Assembly: GCA_900618795.1 (NCBI GenBank)
Contig: UYJD01000017.1
Coordinates: forward strand, 717,130-781,129
DNA: 64,000 nucleotides
Reading direction: 5' to 3'
Source of the DNA: Cyanodermella asteris
Lineage: Eukaryota; Ascomycota; Lecanoromycetes; Ostropales; Stictidaceae
The stretch's first letter is position 1, and every line of letters starts with the position of its first letter. Under the pieces are notes generated by a model that worked only from the letters and a program-made list of their open reading frames with translations, was not told the DNA's origin and did not search any database. Position numbers and translations under genes: made by a program. Positions 56,333 to 64,000 of this stretch are shown here, piece after piece.

Positions 56333-56909
56333 GGTTGCTCTGCCTTTACCATCATAAAAAGCGACAACTTTATACACACCATTTATTGCGCGTCAATCTC
56401 ATTTTGCGCTTGATCGAGGGGTGTAGAATTCGACCAAAATTTCTGGTCGAATTCACACCTCAATCTTGTGCGCAACATCCGCCTGTCAGCCACCTGCTAT
56501 GCCGCGCCACATCACCGTTGCAGGATCCTGGTTTGAACGTTTGCCCTTCACTCCCAAGTGTGGAGTCGGCGTTGCCTCTGCGCAGCCAACATCTCAATAT
56601 GTGCGGGCTTTCCGTTCAACATGCGTGATCTCATCATACTGCCTGATCGCAACTCAAGATCCGAGTATGTTTGCAAGTGGAAACAAATCTATGCTGCAGG
56701 CTGGGCAAGGAGGAAAGATCGATACGAATGAAAATCATTTTGAGCTTCTGGAAACTTCGACCAGAGTTGATTAGCCATAAAATGAGCCTGTCATGGCGGA
56801 GAGAGCGATGACGATCTGGACATTGGGTATTGACCAGTCACGCCTCTGTCCAGACATTGTAAGGGCCGGCCAAAGTGCTCCACCCTCTCCGACAGCGACC
56901 ACTCTGACG
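56333..56909. other. Interval upstream of MADS copy 1
   Basis: Contains the promoter of MADS copy 1 and the first part of a small plus-strand frame (ATG at 56793, 81 codons) that runs into the 18-bp repeat array. No other gene is supported. Confidence 0.35.
56426..56454. promoter_or_regulatory. Inverted repeat in MADS copy 1 promoter
   Basis: GAATTCGACCA (56426-56436) and its perfect reverse complement (56444-56454) are separated by 7 bp. With a one-base bulge the stem extends into GTGT/ACAC. The centre reads CCAAAATTTCTGG, an AT-rich core flanked by CC and GG that is reminiscent of, but longer than, a CArG box. A regulatory role is inferred only. Confidence 0.4.
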
Positions 56910-57089
56910 CAGGATTCGCCCGTCTCCCAGGATCCACCTATCTCCCAGGATCCGCCTGTCTCCCAGGATCCGCCCGTCTCCCGGAATTCGCCCGTCTCCC
57001 AGGATTCGCCCGTCTCCCAGGATTCGCACGTCTCCTAGGATCCGCCCGTCTCCTAGGAATCGCACGTCTCCTAGGATTCGCCTATCTCC
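56910..57089 (+). repeat. 18-bp minisatellite, ten units
   Basis: Ten tandem units related to CAGGATTCGCCCGTCTCC. On the plus strand they read as the hexapeptide QDSPVS and variants, in frame with an ATG at 56793 (81-codon frame ending in unit 8). Units 8-10 begin TAG instead of CAG, ending the frame. The minus strand is also open through the array (repeats of GDGRIL). It could be a short repeat-containing gene or a simple minisatellite. Confidence 0.85.
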
Positions 57090-57219
57090 CAGGATCTACC
57101 CAAATTTACCACGATCCTTTAGATCTACTTGTTTCGTTGACGTAATCATATACACGACCACTAAACTCATCACAGCCATCTGATCTGTCAGGGTCATCCA
57201 AGGTATTTAGTAGTTGATT

Positions 57220-57492
57220 TCATGAAAGGTAAGCCGAGAACGCACAACGACAGACAAATGGTCCCCCATTATAGCTCCAGCAGCCAAAATCGCCGTAGCA
57301 ATGGCACAGACCAGGAGTACAAGTGCTCCATTCTTTCAATTCCCATGCCCAGCTACTACAGGAACGCGGGAATATGAAGCCAGAATCAATTTCGCCTACC
57401 CAGGCTGCGTTATCTTTGATGAGTGATAGGAGAGGAATCGGGGTAGAGGTGGTAAGCCTGCTAGCCAGATACGCAGTGATTAACAGGATCAT
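57220..57492 (-). CDS. Cysteine-rich small ORF, possible secreted protein
   Basis: A 90-aa frame from an ATG in good context (ACAAAC before it) with a hydrophobic N-terminus (MILLITAYLASRL). The C-terminal 45 residues carry seven cysteines in a tight pattern (RSCSSWAW, STCTPGLCHCYGDFGC, FVCRCAFS). Small size, hydrophobic start and clustered cysteines fit a secreted cysteine-rich protein of the candidate-effector type, but the signal peptide is short and no homologue is recognised. An odd cysteine count leaves one unpaired. It may be incomplete if an unrecognised intron exists. Confidence 0.4.
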   Translation of the reverse strand: MILLITAYLASRLTTSTPIPLLSLIKDNAAWVGEIDSGFIFPRSCSSWAWELKEWSTCTPGLCHCYGDFGCWSYNGGPFVCRCAFSAYLS

Positions 57493-57862
57493 GTTTGTGT
57501 TTCGAGGTTGAAGATAGAGGTTGTGGAAGTCTTTAGAATTCCAGCCAAGTAGGTGGATGCCCTATGATATACAACCAGTAAAAGTGTCTGCCTTCCAACG
57601 GATAACGCAGAAGATTCTAATCAGTCAAAAGACAGTATACTTTGATGTTTCAAAATGATTAAGTAGATATCCTCACTTCTCCAATTCAACTACACCACAG
57701 TCACTCCCCACTGTCTAGTCAGTCTCCAATGTCCAGACACTTCCCAATATCCGGTCACGCCCCAGACACGGTCAATCTTGGTCCATTTTGGGTAGCACGC
57801 GCTCGAAATTTGTAAAAGTAGATTGTAAATCAAATTGCTCTATGGAAGATGAACAAAACCTC
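57493..57862. other. Intergenic, 370 bp
   Basis: AT-rich interval between the cysteine-rich ORF start and the stop of the repeat-rich gene, both on the minus strand. Nothing else was seen. Confidence 0.35.
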
Positions 57863-59704
57863 TCAGTCTATCTCCATGACTTCGACCCCACCGAAAATCT
57901 GCTCTTGTACGAGTTTCCGATTTCGATCCCGCACACTTTTGTTGTACTTCTCTATCATGTCCTCCAACGCCTTCTTCACCCCTGTGCAGTATTCGACCTG
58001 TTTCCACCACATGTCGTACGTGGTGCGAAGCCTTTTCTTCTTGTCGCCGGTCATCCTATCGATCAGGCGCTTCCAATCCTGGGGTTGATACGTCCGTAAT
58101 CTTTCCCGTCGTACGATCGGCTGAGCATCGGCTTCCATCTGCCTGCGGTAAGACTTGTCGTCAAACCTCAATCCTTTCATCTGCTTGAACAGTTCGCAGA
58201 TGTCGGCAAGCTCACCACTAGGGCCAGTCAGCGTAGACGCATCTTCCCATGTTGGCAACCAGTTGAGCTTCACAAGATCACCGTGAGGTTGACACCCTGC
58301 AGGTCCATATTCGGCCTGAAGACGAGAAGCAGCCTCAGGTGTGGCTGTCGTTGGCTTCCAGCGGATGTAGATCTCAAGGCTCTCGCCTACCAGACGGACG
58401 GAAGTGACCTCGTCGTCTGCGAAGCACTCTGTAGGTGCCAGCGAGGCTGCGTCGTCGATCTCCATGGCGTCTTCCTGAACCACGGGTGCAGCATCCAGTT
58501 CCTGCCGTCTTCCGATCGTCAGCAAAGACGAGCAGCCTCCATCATCCACTTGTGGCGCCGCCTGGATCTCCAAGTCGTGATTGGGCACTGTTCCGGCAGA
58601 AATCTCCGGCGCGATCGACAGGAGGAATGTGTCCAAATCATCGAGCTGCACAGCCTCTTGTGGCTGGCCCTGAGTGGCCCACATCGAAGGAAGCGGGTCC
58701 ATTGCTTGAAGTGGCTGCTCCCGAGCGGTCGCTGTTGGAGGCCATGCGGTGTCATCGCCAGCCGATGCTGCCTCCTGAGTGGTCGCGTCCGGCACGAGGG
58801 GCACCCCAGCGGCCTCCGGCGCCTCGAGGATCTGTCCCTGAGTGGTCGTTGTCGGAGAGTGTGGGGCTCCTCCGTCGGCTCCGGGAGTGCGTTGTGCTTC
58901 CTGAGTGGTCGCTGTCGGAGAGCATGCAGTGCCGTCGCCAGCCGTCGCTGCTTCTTGAGTGGTCGGCACCGGTGGGAGGGGCACCTCAGCGGCCTCCGGC
59001 GCCTCGAGAATCTGTTCCTGAGTGGTCATTGTCGGAGAATGCGGGGCCTCTCCGTCGGCTCCAGGAGTGCATGGTAGCCCCTGAGTGGTCGCCAAAGGAA
59101 GCACGACCCCTTCATCGGCCTGGAAGGCGTCCTGTGCCCGCACCCGGGTAGCCTTCGCCGAGGCATGTGGTGTGTCTTGGTCGGCTTCCGCGTCGCACCC
59201 TATCTCGGGAGAAGTCGCTGGGGGTGATGCGGCCCCTATATATGCCACTTGAAAGTCACATGCCTCCTCTTGGCTCGCTGTCGGAAGCGTGCAGGTCCGG
59301 TCGATCGTATGGATCTGCTCATCGCTTTCTGCCGTCTGCATGGTCACCGACTCCGGTGAGGTGTTCCGATTGGTCGCTGCTGAGGCCTGGTCCGTGACTG
59401 AGGCGTCCACGGGAGGCGAGGCCCGATCGATTGCGTCAGACGGGGCGCGGATATGGTCATCCTCGCTGTTGATTTGCGCAGTCGATGCTAGTGGCGCAAC
59501 TGGAGCGGTGCCATCGGCGATCGGTGCCTTGTTCGATGTCGATGTCGATGTCGATGCCTGACTGCCCTGCTCCTGCTCGCGCATCCGGGCACGCATGGCT
59601 CGGGTCACGCGAGGAGCGAAAGGGTGCTGGCCGGCCTCCTGTATGCTTGCTTGAGCTTGCTCTTGCTCCGCTGCGATGCGAGTCTGTCCGCGAGTGACTG
59701 GCAT
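57863..59704 (-). CDS. Repeat-rich protein with C-terminal chromo-like motif
   Basis: Single exon of 613 aa from MPVTRGQTRIAAEQEQAQAS. The N-terminal 430 residues are acidic, Ala/Pro/Thr-rich and disordered, containing two tandem copies of a roughly 60-residue unit (GADGEAPHSPTMTTQEQIL... and GADGGAPHSPTTTTQGQIL..., each continuing through EAPEAA and TTQEAA). The C-terminal 150 residues look folded: VRLVGESLEIYIRWKPTTAT, then DLVKLNWLPTWEDASTLTG, which resembles a chromodomain core (RWK ... TWE), followed by a basic helical region (RRERLRTYQPQDWKRLIDRM through YDMWWKQVEYCTGVKKALED). Chromatin binding is an inference. The 5' flank is a low-complexity TGCTGG-rich tract. Confidence 0.65.
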   Translation of the reverse strand: MPVTRGQTRIAAEQEQAQASIQEAGQHPFAPRVTRAMRARMREQEQGSQASTSTSTSNKAPIADGTAPVAPLASTAQINSEDDHIRAPSDAIDRASPPVDASVTDQASAATNRNTSPESVTMQTAESDEQIHTIDRTCTLPTASQEEACDFQVAYIGAASPPATSPEIGCDAEADQDTPHASAKATRVRAQDAFQADEGVVLPLATTQGLPCTPGADGEAPHSPTMTTQEQILEAPEAAEVPLPPVPTTQEAATAGDGTACSPTATTQEAQRTPGADGGAPHSPTTTTQGQILEAPEAAGVPLVPDATTQEAASAGDDTAWPPTATAREQPLQAMDPLPSMWATQGQPQEAVQLDDLDTFLLSIAPEISAGTVPNHDLEIQAAPQVDDGGCSSLLTIGRRQELDAAPVVQEDAMEIDDAASLAPTECFADDEVTSVRLVGESLEIYIRWKPTTATPEAASRLQAEYGPAGCQPHGDLVKLNWLPTWEDASTLTGPSGELADICELFKQMKGLRFDDKSYRRQMEADAQPIVRRERLRTYQPQDWKRLIDRMTGDKKKRLRTTYDMWWKQVEYCTGVKKALEDMIEKYNKSVRDRNRKLVQEQIFGGVEVMEID

Positions 59705-61075
59705 GATGCTGGAGTGCTGAAGTAGTGGAGTGCTGATGTGGTGGAGTGCTGGTGTGCTGGTGTGCTGGTGTGCTGGTGCTGGGTTCGTGGCAGAATGGTG
59801 CAGAAGAGCTGCAGACGGGGAAGAAAGGAAATCAAGAATCGGAAGGGGGGCGAGCCGACATATGTAGCCCTCCCGCCAGAGGCCTGGACATATGGCCGGC
59901 CGCACTGTTGCATCATGCCACTAGAGGTGGGGTCACAGGGGTGGTCAGGGGCTTGCATGATCACGGCCACACTCGGCGGATGGTGGGATCCTGCACCGAG
60001 GTGTAGTGGCTTGACTCGAGAGAAGGTAAAATGTGGCTGCATATGGTGGCTCGAGGGTAGATGGAGGCATAGGGAGGCAGAGAAGACCTGTGTGGCGGAA
60101 CAAGGTGGCACGAAGGGTGGGCAGCAGAGCACGGATTGGTACAACAGGGTATGATAGCTCGATGGCAGATAAAGTCAAGGTGAGACACGATGTAGGGGAT
60201 AGAATGCCGTGGAGTAGTTATTCGAGAGCTGTTAGAACATAAGGCGTGAGCATGTGTTCGTTTCTTAAGCAAATCGGTCGTGAAGTGTAGACTGAAGTGA
60301 CGATGACGATGACGATGAAATAGAAGAGTAATAATACAAAAGGAATGGAGAAGTGGAAGGGGGACGCGGCCTAGAAGAAGAGGTATAGTAGCACGACGGG
60401 CCGCCTTAGCTCGATGATGCCCCTGCAGTGCATCGTGAGAGGTACATCTTAGCAAAAGCAATTGGAATCGAACAATATTTTCCCTCTTCTGTCGTCTTTG
60501 TGAACGTCGAAAATGTCACAGACCCATCATTATACAATGGCGCAATGTGATGAGGCTTGGTTGAGACCTTGTTGATGATATTAAGAAGGAATTTTGTTCA
60601 AACGAAGTAGCAGATACCCAAAAGCGGGACGCGACAAAGAAATCGAATTTGGGCCTCCCCGGCTGTACTGACTTTCTGCGAAAGCGAATTGAATACCCAC
60701 ATAATGACTGCTTCGAAGATTCATGACGATAAGTTCAGTAAAGAGATCAGAGAAGCGTTATGCACTAAGAAAGTGACGGCCGGATGAACATGTTCCGATT
60801 AGCATATAGGTGCTACTCTTGGCAACTCTGGCATGAAGAGGTTCGCTGTATCACGTGACCATCCTGGCCTTGCGGCAACCTGTGAAGCGACAGAACCGCT
60901 CGGCAACGCGCACCAACACGAGATTTTCTATCTGTCTGCAGCTTTGTACGGGCCACTTCGTGGACGGCTAAAATATAAACTGCTCCTGTCGACAGGCGGG
61001 CGGGTATTCTATTTATAATCTGCGCATCCTGATGCGTCTCACATCACGTCAAGCAACCAATAATCGACTATGAAA
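59705..61075. other. Intergenic, 1.4 kb
   Basis: Starts with a TGCTGG/GTGCTG low-complexity tract (about 59705-59785) upstream of the repeat-rich gene. It contains GATGAC triplet repeats near 60302-60316 and an ATATAAA at about 60971. Frames are shadows or low complexity. No gene is supported. Confidence 0.35.
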
Positions 61076-61215
61076 AAGCTTCTGTGCTCGGCCAGGCATG
61101 AGGGCTCGCCCATTCGAAGACGCTCGGCCTGGCACAGGCTTGCCGATTCGAAGGCGCCCGGCCATGCACAAGAGCTCGCCCACAGAAGCTTGGCAGGCAC
61201 AGGAGCTCGCTCGTT
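61076..61215. repeat. Imperfect repeats bounded by an 11-bp inverted repeat
   Basis: Two interleaved imperfect repeats: ATTCGAAGACGCTCGGCC against ATTCGAAGGCGCCCGGCC, and GCTCGGCCAGGCATGAGGG against GCCCGGCCATGCACAAGAG. The interval is bounded by AAGCTTCTGTG (61076-61086) and its reverse complement CACAGAAGCTT (61181-61191), then a further partial unit to 61215. No coding capacity. Confidence 0.6.
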
Positions 61216-61244
61216 AGGCACAGAAGGTACATGAATGCAGATTT

Positions 61245-61740
61245 CTACGTCAGAACATGCTCACGCTCGTGGATCGACGAAAGGGTCCCCCCGTCTTCTT
61301 CCAGAATCTGCCTTCCAGTTGCGAGATGCTCGCGCCTACATTTCAGGTCTTCTGACATTTCATCTAAGGCTTTGTGCCTGCGTAAAAGCTCAAGACTCTG
61401 TGCAAGCCGCGCAAGTTCCTGTGACTGGGGATTGGGTTCTTTCGACATGGCTGCAGCAACTTTCTCATCATCAAGCAACTGCGAAAGGCATACCGTAGTT
61501 GTAATTGAAGACAGAGAACGTTTACCATGGCTAGTGGTACAATTTGCCGGAGAATCCGAAGTTTGGACCCAGATCTTCATGCGTAACCACAGCTCGCCTG
61601 GCAAGCTTTGAATGACAATGGGTGGTTGATGCGGAAGCTTTGATCTGGACCCAAGCACATGTTGGCCGACAATTTTCTTGGCGAACTGCAGCTGCTTACC
61701 TGTTTTTGTATCAAGTGCGTTGGAAAACCGGTCACTCGAC
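61245..61740 (-). CDS. Hypothetical coiled-coil protein, exon structure uncertain
   Basis: Minus-strand frame with coherent sequence from about SSSDRFSNALDTKTGKQLQF through KKIVGQHVLGSRSK, PPIVIQSLPGELWLRMKIWV and QTSDSPANCTTSHGKRS to a clear coiled coil (SQELARLAQSLELLRRHKAL, then DEMSEDLKCRREHLATGRQI) ending near 61245. The 5' exon was not resolved: an ATG at 61837 opens another frame (MERLKKLFETRATAEEIATV) ending at a GTAAGC donor 14 bp before a possible acceptor, which is too short for an intron. It is probably a real gene with an upstream exon, or a frameshifted copy. No family was recognised. Confidence 0.4.
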
Positions 61741-61837
61741 GATATTTACGAAGAAATTGGCTTGGAGATCTCTCGGCCACTGTTGCTATCTCTTCGGCTG
61801 TGGCTCTCGTTTCAAAGAGCTTTTTCAGGCGTTCCAT

Positions 61838-62448
61838 CTCCTGGCTGGATCACAACCTCCATTTGGTGCTTTTGCACATACTGCCTGGAACGAGTTGGGC
61901 TGTCGAATGCTGGTTCAAATGTTGGAGTAGTCGTCGCGGGAGACCAGGTAGTCTATATATGTGACGACTATGGAGACCCGAGCAGCCGCGCGCTTGCCAA
62001 GAATAGCATTCTATTTTTGACAGCTCCAAGCCTCAATGCGTGTCCGTCTGCCTCCAACAATCTTACCATTCGGCTCTGGCAGCATTTGATCCAAATGAGA
62101 TATGCTCGGAGGTGAGCATGAGCCCGAGCGCGAAGACGAAATCAGGGAATGAGACGAATATCGAAACGAGGGCATCAAGGAAGAATAAGATGATAATATG
62201 TGTCATAGATTTCCAGTATGTATAGCATAATTGAGACTTTTGATTTGTTTATTTGACGATCAAGTGCAACTTTACAAGCCCGGTTCCATCGCAGATAATA
62301 ATACGTGAACTCAGATGTTCTAAGATGTTGCTAACGTGGCGGCATGGGGGAACGGCCGATACGCAGGGATAGACGTTAGCGCCCAGTGGTCAGCCTGGTA
62401 TCAGATGACAAGGTGACCCCGCACCACGATGCAGCCTGTTACTTAAGT
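61838..62448. promoter_or_regulatory. Divergent intergenic region
   Basis: 611 bp between the coiled-coil gene (minus) and the C2H2 gene (plus). AT-rich around 62180-62300. Promoters for both are expected here. Nothing else was seen. Confidence 0.3.
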
Positions 62449-62862
62449 ATGGATTTGAGGGAGCATACTGCTTGCATCCACGAGACCTTGTCGCAATCCT
62501 TTCCAAGCAGGTGGCTGGGAACGATGACTTCTCACGCTCTTCTTTTAGGCAACCGGCCTCATGGCATTGAGAATCGCAAGGCTTTCATGGAGAGCTATGG
62601 ATTAAAAATGTACAACCCCGACGATTGCTTGGAAGCGACTGAACTGGTCAAACAGCTTCGGCTGGAGGACGTACGCCTCCAACAAGGCGCGAATTACTGG
62701 TGCTCCGGATGTAGTCGACCTTTCGGGGACCAGCACGCTCTTGACCAACACCTCAACTCGTCAGTCCACGCACCGTCGTTCGAATGCGACGATTGCGACC
62801 GCTCCTTTGTGGACCAGCACGCTCTTGACCAACACCTCAGCTCTCGAGCCCATCTCTTCTGA
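62449..62862 (+). CDS. Small protein with two C2H2 fingers
   Basis: 137 aa from the first in-frame ATG (MDLREHTACIHETLSQSFPS). The N-terminal 75 residues have no known domain. Two adjacent C2H2 fingers end the protein: YWCSGCSRPFGDQHALDQHL and FECDDCDRSFVDQHALDQHL, each closing with a second histidine (C-x2-C-x12-H-x5-H). The shared segment is encoded by a 29-bp perfect direct repeat (62727-62755 and 62811-62839), so the fingers arose by recent duplication. It ends three residues after the last histidine. A role in nucleic-acid binding is inferred from the fingers only. Confidence 0.6.
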   Translation: MDLREHTACIHETLSQSFPSRWLGTMTSHALLLGNRPHGIENRKAFMESYGLKMYNPDDCLEATELVKQLRLEDVRLQQGANYWCSGCSRPFGDQHALDQHLNSSVHAPSFECDDCDRSFVDQHALDQHLSSRAHLF

Positions 62863-63059
62863 GATCTGCAGCTCGTTCCAGATACTACAGCCACAATTTG
62901 ATAATCTTGACTGTCCAATATGGCAGACTGACCGCGCCGGGAAGCCGACCAGTGAATTGGTGGGGGGAATCACTTCATTGATACGATTGAAGCAAAAGTT
63001 GATTCGTACGAAACCTTCGCAGGATCCCGTTCTGGCGCAGGATCGGCGAATGTGGTAGA

Positions 63060-63381
63060 TCAGGTGAACACATCATTTGTCACGGCGCTTTGTGAGGTGA
63101 GCCTGCCTTGATGAAATTTGTACTCCGTAGGACCCGGAAATGATTGTTGCTGCTCGCATTAGTAATGTCTCATAACAATTGAGGAGACTTACAATGACAG
63201 CCATTGGAGGTGGCCACGAAGATGTGCTGTTCGATCTGTAGGTGTAGAACCTGCCGTTCTTGAGCACAATCAACGCCACTTCGGCTTCGTATAGCCTGGC
63301 AAGCTCATCGGCTTTGTGCACGAGTGATTTTTTTCGTCTGGAGAATCGCTCCCTCCTCGCTTTGGTTAGAGTGGAAGTCAT
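63060..63381 (-). CDS. Short MADS-box-like protein, copy 2
   Basis: Two exons (63193-63381 and 63060-63149; 43-bp GTAAGT...GCAG intron) give 92 aa. It starts MTSTLTKARRERFSRRKKSL and continues VHKADELARLYEAEVALIVL, KNGRFYTYRSNSTSSWPPPM, then AVIVQQSFPGPTEYKFHQGR. The core matches copy 1 (FS+RK..L.HKA.EL...EAEVALxVxKNGRFYxYR, then SWPP), so the two are paralogues; both lack the MGRxKI arm. The intron is near the lower size limit for fungi, but the spliced frame is sensible and ends at TGA. A 7-bp inverted repeat lies 73-90 bp upstream of the ATG. Confidence 0.6.
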
Positions 63382-63453
63382 CGATATCTTTTGGCACACG
63401 GCGCGTTTGGTGGTTGTGATAAGCTGTGGGCGTCTGACTGACGGACTGGCTCC

Positions 63454-63471
63454 TCCTTATAGCGATAAGGA
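63454..63471. promoter_or_regulatory. Inverted repeat in MADS copy 2 promoter
   Basis: TCCTTAT and ATAAGGA flank a 4-bp centre (CCTTATAGCGATAAGG in the middle), forming a perfect 18-bp palindrome. The CC...GG frame with an AT-rich interior is again reminiscent of MADS-factor sites. Role inferred. Confidence 0.35.
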
Positions 63472-64000
63472 ACATTCCTCCGTCCTGCGTGACATGCCCT
63501 TGGTATTTGGAGGTCGTGGAGCGCTCAGACTCATCAGCGACATTGGTGGTTGCTTGTAACTTGCCCTCTACTTGTGGAGGGCAGAAACCACTGTTTTCAG
63601 CACCAAGCCCTTGCCGTTTCGTGGTCGTAAGCGCATTTGAGCTCATTCAGAGTGCTGGTGGATTCATGCCTCCAGAACCTATGGTCGTGGCTGTTGCTCG
63701 TTCCTCCACAAGTCGTGGTTTGCCGATTCCCGCCCGAATCGCCCCCGTAACTACAACTGGCAAGTCTTGGCCGTGTTCGCTTCCCACCACTTCAGGTAGT
63801 CTTTGGGATCACGACATCGTTTCCATCAAAAGAGCTTTGCGCTACTCAAGCAGGCGATCAAAGCCACCATGGAAAGCTTCTAGTGACATAACACGGCAGT
63901 GCCTTAAGGACTCGCCAGATAGCTCATCGAAGCGGCCGAGTCGCGCCGGTCAAGGTTCAGGATATGCTTTTACTTCAGACAAGACGTCAGAACTAAGTAA
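63472..64000. other. Right edge of window
   Basis: Upstream flank of MADS copy 2. A minus-strand frame (to 63646) is low in information and overlaps the promoter. No gene or element terminus was recognised at the edge. Confidence 0.35.

Noticed and set aside
61700-61837. Frame SPSQFLRKYRRVTGFP resembling an AraC-type helix-turn-helix
   Set aside because: The resemblance is short, AraC proteins are bacterial, and the frame conflicts with the better-supported coiled-coil frame downstream.

Overview
The window reads as nuclear DNA of a filamentous ascomycete (Pezizomycotina). Genes are interrupted by short GT-AG introns, mostly 43-90 bp. The core genes are typical of fungi (enolase, RAD7, ATG5, PNO1/DIM2, phosphomannomutase, MDM31). 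There is also HET-domain debris, a sedolisin peptidase, a GH128-like wall glucanase and a DUF3435 tyrosine recombinase. A Dothideomycetes origin is a guess from general gene style and was not tested. No bacterial operon, CRISPR array, rRNA or convincing tRNA was seen.

Layout. From 0 to about 11 kb: an F-box-like gene, enolase, a decayed HET gene with an orphan ORF, a five-exon tripeptidyl-peptidase-type sedolisin, and a small secreted protein. From 11.8 to 22.4 kb: a PAP2 lipid phosphatase with a long disordered tail, a WW-PhoD phosphatase, RAD7, and a GNAT acetyltransferase carrying a threonine microsatellite. From 22.4 to 31.9 kb is gene-poor: an ankyrin pseudogene, a thioesterase-like gene, a roughly 350-bp inverted-repeat element that looks like a MITE, and a GH128-like secreted glucanase. 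From 31.9 to 47.4 kb is dense: a cysteine-rich C-terminal protein, a cupin, a caspase-like protein, a small hypothetical gene, a carboxylesterase with an in-frame stop, ATG5, a GST, a CCDC90/MCUR1-family mitochondrial protein, phosphomannomutase, PNO1 and MDM31.

At about 47.4 kb the character changes. Conserved housekeeping genes stop. The next gene is an apparently intact 779-aa DUF3435 tyrosine recombinase with R, R, H and Y catalytic positions and two C-terminal zinc fingers, transcribed to the right. Beyond it, to the window end, lie lineage-restricted and decayed genes: an F-box/LRR-like fragment, a broken fungal gene, two short MADS-box-like genes that each have an inverted repeat in the proximal promoter, a repeat-rich protein with a chromo-like motif, a cysteine-rich small ORF, a duplicated C2H2-finger protein and several tandem repeats. 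The layout resembles the captain end of a Starship-type giant mobile element with cargo. The right end is not in the window, so this is a hypothesis.

Most splice sites were placed by hand so that the spliced frame matches family expectation. Products without a recognised family are described only as far as the sequence allows.
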